From the NCBI RefSeq assembly GCF_003605735.1, contig NZ_QXTJ01000002.1:137075-201074 (forward strand): a stretch of DNA of 64,000 nucleotides, given 5' to 3'. Within the stretch, counting starts at the first letter, position 1. Each line of letters opens with the position of its first letter. The position numbers and the translations under genes were made by a program. The stretch comes from Pseudomonas sp. LS-2 (GTDB lineage: Bacteria > Pseudomonadota > Gammaproteobacteria > Pseudomonadales > Pseudomonadaceae). The notes beneath the pieces were generated by a model. That model was given only the letters and a program-made list of their open reading frames with translations, ran no database searches and was not told the DNA's origin. Of this stretch, positions 54,343 through 63,300 are shown one piece after another.

Positions 54343-54954
54343 TCAAACGGTGTGAATTTGATACGGCTTCGGTGCGGACCTTTCTTGGAGCAACTGGCGA
54401 GCTGAGTCGGCAATCATGACTATCGCCCCTGCCAGCATGAGTACGTCCTTGAGAACCAGTCTTCCGCCTCCCGACAAGTAAGGGAAGCCGAAGTTTGCGT
54501 CACCCGAGTTAGCGACCCACGCCTCTGGGGTCGTTACAAGAAAGGACAGTGTGACAAGAGGGGTAAGAAACGCGAGTATTGATCCAACCATTCCCAAGCG
54601 TGGGGAAAAAGCATAATACAGCACCAACAAGCCAATCAGAATTTCGACCGTGCCAAGCCCATCTGAGAACGCATAGGTGTGATTTTCCGTCTGCCACAGA
54701 CGCTTGGCAGGATCGAGCTGGCCTTCATGAGTCAGATGTTCTTTGTACTCGGCAGGATGAGCATAAAAAAACGACATGACAGGACTGTTGGCCACGAATG
54801 GAGTGATGCTGTCAGCTTCGTAGGGCACGAACTTTAGTGCGCCGATCCATATGAAGATAATCGCCACCCCGATCCGGATCAGGTGAATTCCCAGCTTATC
54901 GAGGCGGGTTGCTTCGTTCAGCAGCTTGTGAGTGAGAGTGTTCTGAGTGTTCAT
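54343..54954 (-). CDS. DUF417 family membrane protein (RclC/YkgB-like)
   Basis: 203-aa inner-membrane protein with four helices (about 22-42, 98-116, 121-141, 168-185). The GVAIIFIWIGALKFVPYEAD segment and GTVEILIGLLVLYYAFSPRL fit DUF417, whose E. coli member RclC belongs to the reactive-chlorine resistance system. A role in oxidant stress is an inference from family. Convergent with the hydrolase gene. Confidence 0.88.
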   Translation of the reverse strand: MNTQNTLTHKLLNEATRLDKLGIHLIRIGVAIIFIWIGALKFVPYEADSITPFVANSPVMSFFYAHPAEYKEHLTHEGQLDPAKRLWQTENHTYAFSDGLGTVEILIGLLVLYYAFSPRLGMVGSILAFLTPLVTLSFLVTTPEAWVANSGDANFGFPYLSGGGRLVLKDVLMLAGAIVMIADSARQLLQERSAPKPYQIHTV

Positions 54955-55207
54955 AGCAAAGTCCCATGTGTTTTGATGGGCTTAGCTTGTTGCCTGGAGG
55001 GAGTGCAAGTCCTACGTGATCCGCTCAATTCCTTGCGCGATCGTCTCATCATTTAAGTCAGGTCGGTGCGCTGATTAGGGCGCATGGCTGCGCATTTCCA
55101 GCAATGTGCGGGACCAGACGTCTCTGCGTCGATACGCCCATCTGCGCCGCTAGGAAAAGCTATTGAGCATGTGAACGCTGTGGGATTGGGCGACTCAACT
55201 GATGGAT

Positions 55208-55897
55208 CTAACCGACCATTACCGAGATTACAGGCGCCAGGAGTACCATTATCACCCCGCTAAAAATCATTGTAAGGCTAGCAACTGCCCCTTCTTCAGC
55301 GCCCATGGTTTTAGCGACGCTCAAACCAAATCCGTGAGCTGCAGTGCCTAAGGGCGCGCCTTTTGCGATCTTGGATCTGAAGGGCAAAAACGCAAGAGTT
55401 ACCTCACCGAAAATTATGCCCAGCAGTCCTGTGATTACAACAAACAAGCTCGTCAGTTGCGCTGATCCGCCCATGTGCGTAGTAGCTTCCAGTGCAAACG
55501 GAGTAGAGACTGAGCGCGCAAGTAGGCTATGCGCGATCAGAGGGTCGAGGCTCAGCAATTTTCCGAGGACAAGGGTAACGCACACCGACGCTATGATCCC
55601 TGCCAGGCTTCCCATTAGTAAGGCAAGCCAATATTTGATTATGAGTTTTCTCTGCTGGTAAATCGGCAAAGCGAAGGCGACGGTAGCAGGGCCGAGCAGC
55701 CACACTAACCACTGGGTGTCCTGGAAGTAAACTTCGTAAGGAGTAGCTGTTACCTCTACGAGTGCGATTATAAACAATGAAGAGGACACGGCAGGCACCA
55801 GCCAAATTTTCTTATAACGTCTGTGAATCGATTGGGCCAGGTAGAACGAAGCGACGGTGGCTACTAGAAAGATAAAGGCGATGAGGTGACGTGGCAT
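55208..55897 (-). CDS. lrgB: LrgB/CidB-family membrane protein
   Basis: 229-aa inner-membrane protein with about seven helices: ATVAFALPIYQQRKLIIKYW, SVSTPFALEATTHMGGSAQL and GTAAHGFGLSVAKTMGAEEG are LrgB hallmarks. With LrgA/CidA-type partners, these proteins affect murein hydrolase export, pyruvate or glycolate transport and cell death. The gene starts 10 bp after the LrgA-type gene. Confidence 0.93.
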   Translation of the reverse strand: MPRHLIAFIFLVATVASFYLAQSIHRRYKKIWLVPAVSSSLFIIALVEVTATPYEVYFQDTQWLVWLLGPATVAFALPIYQQRKLIIKYWLALLMGSLAGIIASVCVTLVLGKLLSLDPLIAHSLLARSVSTPFALEATTHMGGSAQLTSLFVVITGLLGIIFGEVTLAFLPFRSKIAKGAPLGTAAHGFGLSVAKTMGAEEGAVASLTMIFSGVIMVLLAPVISVMVG

Positions 55898-55907
55898 AGC
55901 GGATGTC

Positions 55908-56375
55908 TCAGAAGAGTTGACCGGGATGGCGTGTAGCTAACCGTCCTTTGCGAACCGCGAGATGTGATTTGAGAAGTCGTTTGCGGGTCCATCGACAAAA
56001 CCATTCGACCGTTGCTGCTGTAGCCACCATAACTACGACGAAGCCTACGCTGATCGCGATCATCAGTTTTAATCCAGAGCTTTGGAATAAAGAAAAATAT
56101 TTAATGATCGAGACAACCAGTGGGATGAAGTACAACATCATGTTGGTAAGTAATATCTCTGCTCCGTTTTCTAGATAGGCGGGGTGGACAACCTTGGTCA
56201 TGAGTAATACCACAAGGATGAGCAGGCCTAGTACGCCACCCGATAATGGAATTTTGAGTGTGATCGCAATCTTTCCGGCGACCAGCCAGATCAAGGAAAT
56301 GAGAATTACTTGTGCAAAATTGCTCGCCCAAGCTGCTAGCTTTCTAGATTGCGCTACTGAATGCAAAGAGTCCAC
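55908..56375 (-). CDS. lrgA: LrgA/CidA-family membrane protein
   Basis: 155-aa protein with four helices: ISLIWLVAGKIAITLKIPLS, GGVLGLLILVVLLMTKVVHP and NMMLYFIPLVVSIIKYFSLF match the CidA/LrgA holin-like family. The basic C-terminal tail is long. The start is a GTG with weak ribosome binding. First gene of the LrgA-LrgB operon; divergent LysR at 56.48 kb controls it. Confidence 0.9.
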   Translation of the reverse strand: MDSLHSVAQSRKLAAWASNFAQVILISLIWLVAGKIAITLKIPLSGGVLGLLILVVLLMTKVVHPAYLENGAEILLTNMMLYFIPLVVSIIKYFSLFQSSGLKLMIAISVGFVVVMVATAATVEWFCRWTRKRLLKSHLAVRKGRLATRHPGQLF

Positions 56376-56481
56376 GATGTGCTGCCGTATCTATGTGTGT
56401 CATGCAGGAAACCTTATAATCTTGACTCCCATAATGATAATGAATTATTTTTACTAAAATCATTCAAAAGTGGAATGATCG

Positions 56482-57375
56482 ATGGATGTGAAATCGCTTC
56501 GAGGTTACGTGGAGGTCGTTCAGCAGGGTAGCTTTACCAAAGCGGCGGCTCGCTTGAACCTAACGCAACCGACTATTAGCAAAATGATCCAACAGTTGGA
56601 GTTGAGCTTCGGAGTCGTCCTACTCTCGCGCGTCGGTAAGCGTTTCAACGTTACGGACGCTGGCAACATCGTGTACGAACGGGCCAAGGAAATAATTCTT
56701 ACCCACGAGAAGATGAAAGCCGAGGTGCGAGATCTTAAGGACATACGCAAGGGTAAGCTCGAAATCTCATTATCCCCTTCGACTCATACGGTTTTAGCTC
56801 CCGTCTTCGCGGCATACCACGTTGCTTACCCATCAATTGAACTGAAGATGCATGAAATGGGTAGCATCGCGGCGTTAGAGGCGTTAAGGCTCGGGAAGAT
56901 TGAGCTAGGTGCCACGATGGATCTATCCAGCCATGAGACCCTTAACGCAGAATTTGACTCCATCCCTCTGGTGGAGTCGCCTCTTTGCCTACTCGTTCCC
57001 AATACCCCGGAATGGACTGAGAAACCGAGCGTACGGTTGGCTGATCTGGCAGATTCCAAATTTATCTTTTACGGCGAGCAATTTGCGCTGAATGACCTCG
57101 TTCTTGAGGCCTGCAACGCAGTGGGGTTTTCTCCGAAGATCAGCGGGAGAAGCTCACAGTGGGATTTCATCGCAACAATGGTTAGCTTGGGGGTTGGCGT
57201 GGCCTTATTGCCCAAGGCCTTCTGCGAAAACCTTGATGAATCCCGATTCAAATTCTTTGAGCTGGCATCGCCGGATTTGAGATGGAAACTCATGCTCGCG
57301 TGGCGACGCCAGGGTCAGCTCTCATTCGCTGCCGAGGCATGGTTGGATCTTGCAAAATCTATCCTACCCTCCTGA
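56482..57375 (+). CDS. LysR regulator, CidR-like
   Basis: 297-aa LysR: MDVKSLRGYVEVVQQGSFTK, AAARLNLTQPTISKMIQQLE, LSFGVVLLSRVGKRF; effector domain GKLEISLSPSTHTVLAPVFA. Its pattern and divergence from the LrgA-LrgB operon parallel the CidR/CidAB layout, where the regulator responds to acetate or pyruvate. The shared intergenic region of 106 bp is AT-rich and probably holds both promoters. Confidence 0.9.
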   Translation: MDVKSLRGYVEVVQQGSFTKAAARLNLTQPTISKMIQQLELSFGVVLLSRVGKRFNVTDAGNIVYERAKEIILTHEKMKAEVRDLKDIRKGKLEISLSPSTHTVLAPVFAAYHVAYPSIELKMHEMGSIAALEALRLGKIELGATMDLSSHETLNAEFDSIPLVESPLCLLVPNTPEWTEKPSVRLADLADSKFIFYGEQFALNDLVLEACNAVGFSPKISGRSSQWDFIATMVSLGVGVALLPKAFCENLDESRFKFFELASPDLRWKLMLAWRRQGQLSFAAEAWLDLAKSILPS

Positions 57376-57559
57376 TGGAGAGAACTGGTTTGCCAATTCC
57401 TTGTGAGTGATCTGTTCTGCGTCGGGCACATGGCTTCGTGCTCTCGCTCGTTCGACACCGTTTTAAACCTCCGGCAAGCGGCAGCTATCGACCCAGGCTG
57501 TGTGAAAACGCCAGTGATTGTCTAACCTTCTGATCGTCGAGATCGGAGCGGGGGCGACC

Positions 57560-58993
57560 ATGAAGCGATTCATTGAAGGTGAGGCTCGGACGCAAGTCAC
57601 CTTGCTGCCTGAGTGCTTGGACGATTACGTAGCCGAAGAAAATCCAGTGCGCGTGGTCGACGTTTTCGTCGATGAACTCGACCTGGGCGCCCTTGGTTTT
57701 GAGGGCGTCGATCCTGCCGCAACTGGTCGTCCGGCTTATCACCCATCGGTGTTGCTGAAGATCTATATCTACGGCTATCTCAATCGGATTCAGTCCAGCC
57801 GCCGGCTTGAACGTGAGGCCGAGCGCAACGTCGAGTTGATGTGGCTAACGGGGCGTTTGGCTCCGGACTTCAAAACAATTGCCGACTTTCGCAAAGACAA
57901 TGGCAAAGCCATTCTTAGCGTATGCCGCCAGTTCGTAGTTCTTTGCCGCAACCTCAATCTCTTCTCCCAGTCGATCATCGCCATCGACGGCAGCAAATTC
58001 AAAGCCGTCAATAATCGCGACCGCAACTTCACTCAGGGCAAAGTGAAGGCTCGCATGCAGCAGATCGAGCAGAGCATTGATCGATATCTGGCGGCGATGG
58101 ATTCGGCGGATCGGGCAACGCCCGAAGTGGCCGAGGCCAAAGCAGAGCGGCTTAAAGAAAAGATAGGAACACTGAAAAAGCAGATGCAGAAACTCAAGGA
58201 AATTGAGGCGCAGCTCCGCGAAAGTCCAGATCAGCAGATTTCCCTCACAGACCCAGATGCACGCTCAATGGCCACGAGCGGTCGGGGCACCGGGACGGTT
58301 GGCTACAACGTGCAAACCGCTGTCGACGACAAACACCATTTGATCACCCATGAGGTGACCAACGTTGGCAATGATCGCGGGCAGCTGAGCAATATGGCGA
58401 ACCAAGCGCGTGAAGAAATTGGAGCTGAATCGCTAACGGTGGTGGCTGATCGAGGCTATTACAAAGGTCTGGAAATCCTTGCTTGCGAGCAAGCCGGCAT
58501 CACTACCTTCGTACCGAAACCCCTCACATCTGGCAGCAAAGCGGAAGGCAGATTCGGCAAGCAGGATTTCATCTATCTTGCGGCGTCGGACGAGTATCGA
58601 TGCCCTGCGGGGCAGTTACTAACCAGGCGACATTCGTCGACGGAAGACGGCATGTTATTGCATTGTTATTACTTCTCAGGCTGCCAGTCCTGCTCAATGC
58701 AAAAGCAATGTACGACGGGTAAGGAGCGCCGGGTGAAGCGCTGGGAACATGAGTCGGTAGTCGACGCGATGCAGGTTCGGCTAGAAGATGATCCCGCGAT
58801 GATGAGGGTTCGTCGACAGACCGTTGAGCATCCTTTTGGAACGCTCAAGTACTGGATGGGAAGTACCCACTTCCTGACCAAAACCCTGCCGAGGGTGAGC
58901 ACTGAGATGAGCCTTCATGTGCTCGCCTACAACCTCAAACGAATGATGAACATCTTCGGCATCGCAGGACTGCTTGAGGCGATCAGGGCGTGA
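57560..58993 (+). CDS. IS1182-family transposase
   Basis: 477-aa DDE transposase. N-terminal DUF772-type region (LDDYVAEENPVRVVDVFVDE, YHPSVLLKIYIYGYLNRIQS). Catalytic acids are in SIIAIDGSKFKAV, VVADRGYYKG and TVEHPFGTLKYWMG; a four-Cys cluster (YRCPAG, CQSCSMQKQC) lies between. The start ATG lies just after a GC-rich GAGCGGGGG; an in-frame extension upstream was rejected. Full-length and uninterrupted. Confidence 0.94.
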   Translation: MKRFIEGEARTQVTLLPECLDDYVAEENPVRVVDVFVDELDLGALGFEGVDPAATGRPAYHPSVLLKIYIYGYLNRIQSSRRLEREAERNVELMWLTGRLAPDFKTIADFRKDNGKAILSVCRQFVVLCRNLNLFSQSIIAIDGSKFKAVNNRDRNFTQGKVKARMQQIEQSIDRYLAAMDSADRATPEVAEAKAERLKEKIGTLKKQMQKLKEIEAQLRESPDQQISLTDPDARSMATSGRGTGTVGYNVQTAVDDKHHLITHEVTNVGNDRGQLSNMANQAREEIGAESLTVVADRGYYKGLEILACEQAGITTFVPKPLTSGSKAEGRFGKQDFIYLAASDEYRCPAGQLLTRRHSSTEDGMLLHCYYFSGCQSCSMQKQCTTGKERRVKRWEHESVVDAMQVRLEDDPAMMRVRRQTVEHPFGTLKYWMGSTHFLTKTLPRVSTEMSLHVLAYNLKRMMNIFGIAGLLEAIRA

Positions 58994-59021
58994 ATCCAGC
59001 CGCTTGGCTCGCCCGTTAGTA

Positions 59022-59053
59022 GCCGTTTGGGCCGCTGACGCGGCCCAAACGGC
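59022..59053. other. Strong hairpin inside the IS, after the transposase
   Basis: GCCGTTTGGGCCGC (59022-59035) pairs perfectly over 14 bp with GCGGCCCAAACGGC (59040-59053), four-base loop. No T-run follows. It may shield the element from outside transcription or mark the transposase transcript end. Confidence 0.6.
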
Positions 59054-59280
59054 ATTACGAACGTCTATGTCACTGACTAAGCTAATTCGCGCTTTCGCCC
59101 GCTGATTCCATAGGCAACCCTCGCGACTCTCAGTTTTCGAGGTGTTTAGCGCGTTTTCACACAGCCTGGACCCAAAGCAGCCGCTCGCGAATTCAGCTGT
59201 GAGCCAAGAGCTGGTCGAATCAAGCCGTCGTTCGCCGAACGTAATGCTGTCTAGTGGCGTGCTTTCTCATCCGCGACACT

Positions 59281-60639
59281 TTAGAGCTGCACTAACAAGT
59301 TTGCCCCAAAGCCTGCGAGGCCGCAGGCCATAAGCACCTTGATCACGCCAAGCTTGTAGCGAAATAAAGCCACGGCCGCTGCAAATGCGATGAGAAGTGA
59401 TATCCAATCCATTCGGCCCTCGATGCCGTTAGGCCAGAACACGTGGTAAGCGAAGAACATTGCCAGGTTCACTATCACCCCAACCACCGCAGCGGTAATT
59501 CCAGTAAGTGGGGCGGTAAACCTAATCGCGTTCTGAGTCGATTCCACCAAAGGGCCGCCTGCCAGAATGAACAGGAACGAAGGCAGAAAGGTGAACCAAG
59601 TGACCAGGCCTGCCGCGACAGCGCCCGCAAGAAAGGCATGCTCAGGGCCAAAGACCTGCAATACATAAGCACCGATAAACCCCACGAACGCCACCACCAT
59701 GATCAGCGGCCCTGGCGTCGATTCGCCCAATGCCAGGCCGTCGATCATCTGGGTCGGTGTCAGCCATCCATAATGACCGACCGCCCCCTGATAAACGTAG
59801 GGAAGCACGGCGTAGGCGCCGCCGAAGGTCAACAGCGCTGCCTTGGTGAAAAACCAAGCCATCTGGGTAAGCGTGGCGTCCCAGCCGAGCGCAGCTGTCA
59901 GAAGCGCCATTGGGACAAGCCAGAGTGCCGCGCCTATAGCGAGAAGCGCGACTAGCTTCGGCCAACTGAAGCGGGCGTGCTCTGGCGTGGGGGTGTCATC
60001 ATCAATGAGGGCGGGGCCGAAGGATTTACGGGAGCCCGCGTGGCCACCGGCGCTGAACGTTGAGGGCGCGTATATCCCGCCCAGATAACCGATGATTCCG
60101 GCAGCCAGCACGATCAGTGGAAACGGCACGTTGAACGCAAAGATCGCCGTGAACGACGCCGCCGCGATACCCCAAAGCCAGTTGTTCTTGAGCGTCCGCG
60201 AGCCGATGCGATGGGCTGCTTGCAGCACAATGGCGGTGACGGCGGGCTTGATGCCATAAAAGATGCCCGCCACGACCTCAAGATTGCCGAAAGCGATGTA
60301 CAACCAAGACAACCCAATCAGCACGAAGAGCGATGGCAACACAAACAGCACACCCGCAATGATCCCGCCCCACGTCCGATGCATGAGCCAGCCGATGTAC
60401 GTGGCAAGCTGTTGTGCCTCTGGCCCAGGGAGCAACATGCAGTAGTTCAGGGCGTGCAAAAACCGGTGTTCGGAAATCCAGCGTCGCTGCTCGACCAGTT
60501 CCTGATGCATGATCGAAATTTGTCCAGCAGGCCCGCCGAAACTGATGAACCCCAGCTTAAGCCAGAACCAAAAGGCTTCCCGGAAGCTGACCTTTTCTGG
60601 AGCAACCAATGCACCCGGAACGGTCGTTGATTCAAGCAT
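59281..60639 (-). CDS. chrA: Chromate efflux transporter ChrA
   Basis: 452-aa long-chain CHR transporter with two homologous halves: FREAFWFWLKLGFISFGGPA, LLPGPEAQQLATYIGWLMHR in the first and FFTKAALLTFGGAYAVLPYV, GLALGESTPGPLIMVVAFVG in the second. It expels chromate from the cytoplasm. I start at the ATG nine bases after AAGAGG; an ATG three codons earlier abuts that site. It overlaps the end of chrB by 8 bp, so the two are translationally coupled. Confidence 0.95.
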   Translation of the reverse strand: MLESTTVPGALVAPEKVSFREAFWFWLKLGFISFGGPAGQISIMHQELVEQRRWISEHRFLHALNYCMLLPGPEAQQLATYIGWLMHRTWGGIIAGVLFVLPSLFVLIGLSWLYIAFGNLEVVAGIFYGIKPAVTAIVLQAAHRIGSRTLKNNWLWGIAAASFTAIFAFNVPFPLIVLAAGIIGYLGGIYAPSTFSAGGHAGSRKSFGPALIDDDTPTPEHARFSWPKLVALLAIGAALWLVPMALLTAALGWDATLTQMAWFFTKAALLTFGGAYAVLPYVYQGAVGHYGWLTPTQMIDGLALGESTPGPLIMVVAFVGFIGAYVLQVFGPEHAFLAGAVAAGLVTWFTFLPSFLFILAGGPLVESTQNAIRFTAPLTGITAAVVGVIVNLAMFFAYHVFWPNGIEGRMDWISLLIAFAAAVALFRYKLGVIKVLMACGLAGFGANLLVQL

Positions 60640-61576
60640 TGCTCGCATCCTCTTTCACGAAACCATTGAGCAGGCCATCAAAAATCGCACCGGCAGCGGC
60701 CAGCAGCTGGTCGTCGTCGAGCATGGTTTCCCGAAGCCCACTCATCACCCGTTCAACCCCAGTGGCCTCAGGAGGTTGAATCCCCCCGACATCCATGTAG
60801 TGAACCAGTGCCGCGACGCGAGACACTCCAGGCGCGACAATCTGGAAGCTCGCCATCAGCGTTTCGAAGGTCACCAGATTCCCTGTGTGGGAAAACTGTG
60901 CACCGTCGAAATCAAATCCAAGTGCATGTGCTGGACAGTCATTGGCATGGGCGAGCCAGAGCAACTGAGCATCGCTGTCGATGAATCGGCGGATGAGCCA
61001 GGCCGATGCCAAGCGGTCAATCCAGGGGCGCTTGCGGGTTGCCCAGACTCGGCCCTGGTACTCAGCTCTTTCAAGCACAGTGATCGGCTGGTTCGAATCC
61101 GTAGGCTCTTCCGGAGAAATAGCGCGGCTGATCGAAACCTCAAGCTCTGTCAGCGCCGTGCTGGTCTGAACCTTGAGATCAGTAGGAAAGAAGTCGATTG
61201 CCGTTAACTGGGCCAGTTGCTTTCGTAACTTGCGGACGGTTTTAGAGCACGTGCCCACCGTCGCCTCGTTGAGCAAGGCTCGACAATTTTCGATCTCTTG
61301 ACTCAGTTGCAGGTAATCCATACCTCGATCAAACAGGTTGATGAAGCGTTCGCCATTGGGATCAACGATAGGAAGCAGAAAAGCGGTGCCATTGGTTGAA
61401 GCGATGTCCTTTTCCACGCTGGCCAAGTGATCACGGCATGCAGGTTCGTCCGGCAGAAGGTAGACGCCGTCCCTCAATACTGCTGCACCGCACGCCTTCA
61501 ACGCCCGCCAAGCGCGCATGCGTTCTGTGGCTTGTGACGTTGGCAACGCCATGACCAGAACGATCCAATTATTCAT
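60632..61576 (-). CDS. chrB: Chromate resistance protein ChrB
   Basis: 314-aa ChrB. N-terminal region (IVLVMALPTSQATERMRAWR, ALKACGAAVLRDGVYLLPDE) and C-terminal chromate-resistance domain (RPWIDRLASAWLIRRFIDSD, FDFDGAQFSHTGNLVTFETL). ChrB acts as a chromate-responsive regulator for chrA in other bacteria. Overlaps chrA, giving a chrBA operon. The order and overlap support joint transcription. Confidence 0.94.
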   Translation of the reverse strand: MNNWIVLVMALPTSQATERMRAWRALKACGAAVLRDGVYLLPDEPACRDHLASVEKDIASTNGTAFLLPIVDPNGERFINLFDRGMDYLQLSQEIENCRALLNEATVGTCSKTVRKLRKQLAQLTAIDFFPTDLKVQTSTALTELEVSISRAISPEEPTDSNQPITVLERAEYQGRVWATRKRPWIDRLASAWLIRRFIDSDAQLLWLAHANDCPAHALGFDFDGAQFSHTGNLVTFETLMASFQIVAPGVSRVAALVHYMDVGGIQPPEATGVERVMSGLRETMLDDDQLLAAAGAIFDGLLNGFVKEDASNA

Positions 61577-61932
61577 GAAGAGATCGCTACTAAATATGTA
61601 GAGATACAGACTATAGGCCTATTTCAGTGCCTGGCAACTTCTCCTGTAGAGCTTCAAGGCGATTGGGCGCGATTGCCGCTCAGATAGCAGTTGGAACCGC
61701 AGACAGGCATTCCTCGTTGCCGATAGGCACGCACCTGCATAGAAGTTGGGCGCCGCGATCAAGATTGCGTCCGCTGAGCGACCATTCCATGCCCTGACTC
61801 AGATTGACGGGATCTCTTGAGTGAACTCCACACCTGAGATAGGATCACAATTGTATCCCCCTAGGGGGATATGAATGGTAGTTCACGCAGCTCTTCCAAC
61901 ATCAACCCCATTCCCCTTTCCGAGGCGTTGCC
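61577..61932. other. Divergent promoter region of metal block
   Basis: 356 bp between chrB and the MFS gene, which point away from each other, so both promoters should lie here. A metal-sensor-type palindrome sits at 61854-61871. No gene was found. Confidence 0.6.
61854..61871. promoter_or_regulatory. CsoR/RcnR-type G/C-tract palindrome
   Basis: TATCCCCCTAGGGGGATA, perfect 18-bp palindrome about 62 bp before the MFS start. C-tract/G-tract inverted repeats of this form are typical of CsoR/RcnR/DmeR-family metal sensors. No such sensor is encoded in the window, so it would act in trans or lie beyond 64 kb. Confidence 0.65.
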
Positions 61933-63278
61933 GTGCTGAATATTTTGGCCAATCGAACGTACCGCCACCTGTTTTTGGCGCAGGTCATTGCCCTCATAGG
62001 CACCGGGTTAGCAACCATCGCACTGGGGTTGTTAGCATATGACCTGGCAGGGGCTGAGGCTGGGGCCGTCCTGGGTACCGCCTTGGCCATCAAAATGACT
62101 GCCTACATTGGGGTTGCACCGATTGCGGCTGCATTTGCAGAGCGATTGCCGCGTAGGGCCATGTTGGTGTCCCTTGATCTCATCAGGGCGCTAGTGGCAT
62201 TGGCTTTGCCGTTCGTATCTGAGGTCTGGCAGGTGTATGTGCTTATTTTCGTTTTGCAGTCAGCTTCAGCAGCCTTCACACCTACCTTTCAAGCCACTAT
62301 TCCCGACATCCTTCCGGATGAAGATGACTACACCAAAGCGTTGTCGCTGTCGCGATTAGCCTACGATCTGGAGAGCGTAGCCAGCCCTATGCTCGCGGCA
62401 GCGTTACTGACAGTGATCAGCTTTCACAGCCTGTTTGCAGGGACTGTCGTGGGCTTTCTAGCCTCAGCAGCGCTGGTATGCACAGTCCTCTTGCCAAAGG
62501 CGAAGCCGGTAAAACGGCGTAGCATCTATGAGCGTACGACTCGCGGTATGCGTCTCTTTCTGGCGACCCCAAGGCTTCGGGGCCTCCTAGCTTTGAATCT
62601 CACGGTCGCTGCAGCAAGCGCTATGGTCATCGTTAACACCGTCGTTTTGGTGCAGTCGGATTTCAAGCTTGAGCAGAGCTCGACCGCTTTAGCGCTGGCC
62701 GCCTTTGGCGGGGGATCGATGTTGGCAGCGCTCTGTCTGCCCAAGCTGTTGAAGGACATCAGCGACCGTACCGCCATGCTGATTGGTGGCGGAATACTGG
62801 TCGCCGGTCTGGCAATCGGTATTTCCCTCACGAACTACTACTTCCTGTTGCCACTGTGGACTTTTCTAGGGATAGGCTATTCACTGGCCCAGACACCGAG
62901 CGGCAGGCTGCTGCGTCGTTCTGCTCATGCGCAAGACCGAGCGGCAGGCTGCTGCGTCGTTCTGCTCATGCGCAAGACCGTCCGGCCTTGTTTGCGGCAC
63001 AGTTTGCGCTATCACACGCCTGCTGGTTAATCACTTACCCGCTGGCGGGGTGGATGGGGGCGAAGGTCGGCCTGACGGCATCGTTCATTGCACTTGCCCT
63101 TGTCGCCGGCGCAGCCTTACTGCTGAGTATGTTGATCTGGCGACCAGCCCATGAGCAAGAGTTTGTAGAACACACGCACGATGAAGCGAACGGCGGGAAT
63201 CATGACACGGGCGAGCATCAGCATCCCTACATCATTGATGATGAACATCCTCGCTGGCCAAAAAATCAGGGCCGCTAA
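61933..63278 (+). pseudogene. NreB-like MFS metal exporter, frameshifted by 41-bp duplication
   Basis: MFS gene starting at GTG (GAGG seven bases upstream; MLNILANRTYRHLFLAQVIA). Twelve-helix protein with the family stretch SLAQTPSGRLLRRSAHAQDR, then PALFAAQFALSHACWLITYP. A 41-bp tandem duplication (62896-62977) shifts the frame after about 330 codons and leads to a stop at 63030; removing one copy restores 434 aa. The C-terminal tail is His-rich (EHTHDEANGGNHDTGEHQHP), as in NreB nickel exporters. The gene is likely inactive here unless slippage or loss of a repeat restores it. Next to chromate genes and a metal-type operator. Confidence 0.88.
62896..62977. repeat. 41-bp perfect tandem duplication
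   Basis: The unit beginning CCGAGCGGCAGGCTGCTGCG and ending CATGCGCAAGA occurs at 62896-62936 and again at 62937-62977 without mismatch. As 41 is not a multiple of three, it breaks the reading frame of the exporter. Confidence 0.95.
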
Positions 63279-63290
63279 TGCGGCCCTGAT
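63265..63290. terminator. Bidirectional terminator overlapping the exporter stop
   Basis: ATCAGGGCCGC (63265-63275) pairs with GCGGCCCTGAT (63280-63290) with a TAAT loop that contains the exporter stop. A-rich on the left (AAAAA) and TTGTTCAGTTTTT on the right give T-runs for both strands. Confidence 0.85.
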
Positions 63291-63300
63291 TGTTCAGTTT

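Larger units (their letters stand above)
57494..59167 (+). mobile_element. IS1182-family insertion sequence (intact)
   Basis: 1674-bp element bounded by 18-bp perfect inverted repeats, CAGGCTGTGTGAAAACGC (57494-57511) and GCGTTTTCACACAGCCTG (59150-59167). It is flanked by a 4-bp direct repeat GACC (57490-57493 and 59168-59171), the target duplication. Intact ends, duplication and an uninterrupted transposase imply recent, possibly active insertion. Confidence 0.9.

Noticed and set aside
58070..58250. Coiled-coil-like low-complexity part of the IS transposase as a separate gene
   Set aside because: It is a continuous part of the DDE transposase; IS1182 enzymes have this insert.
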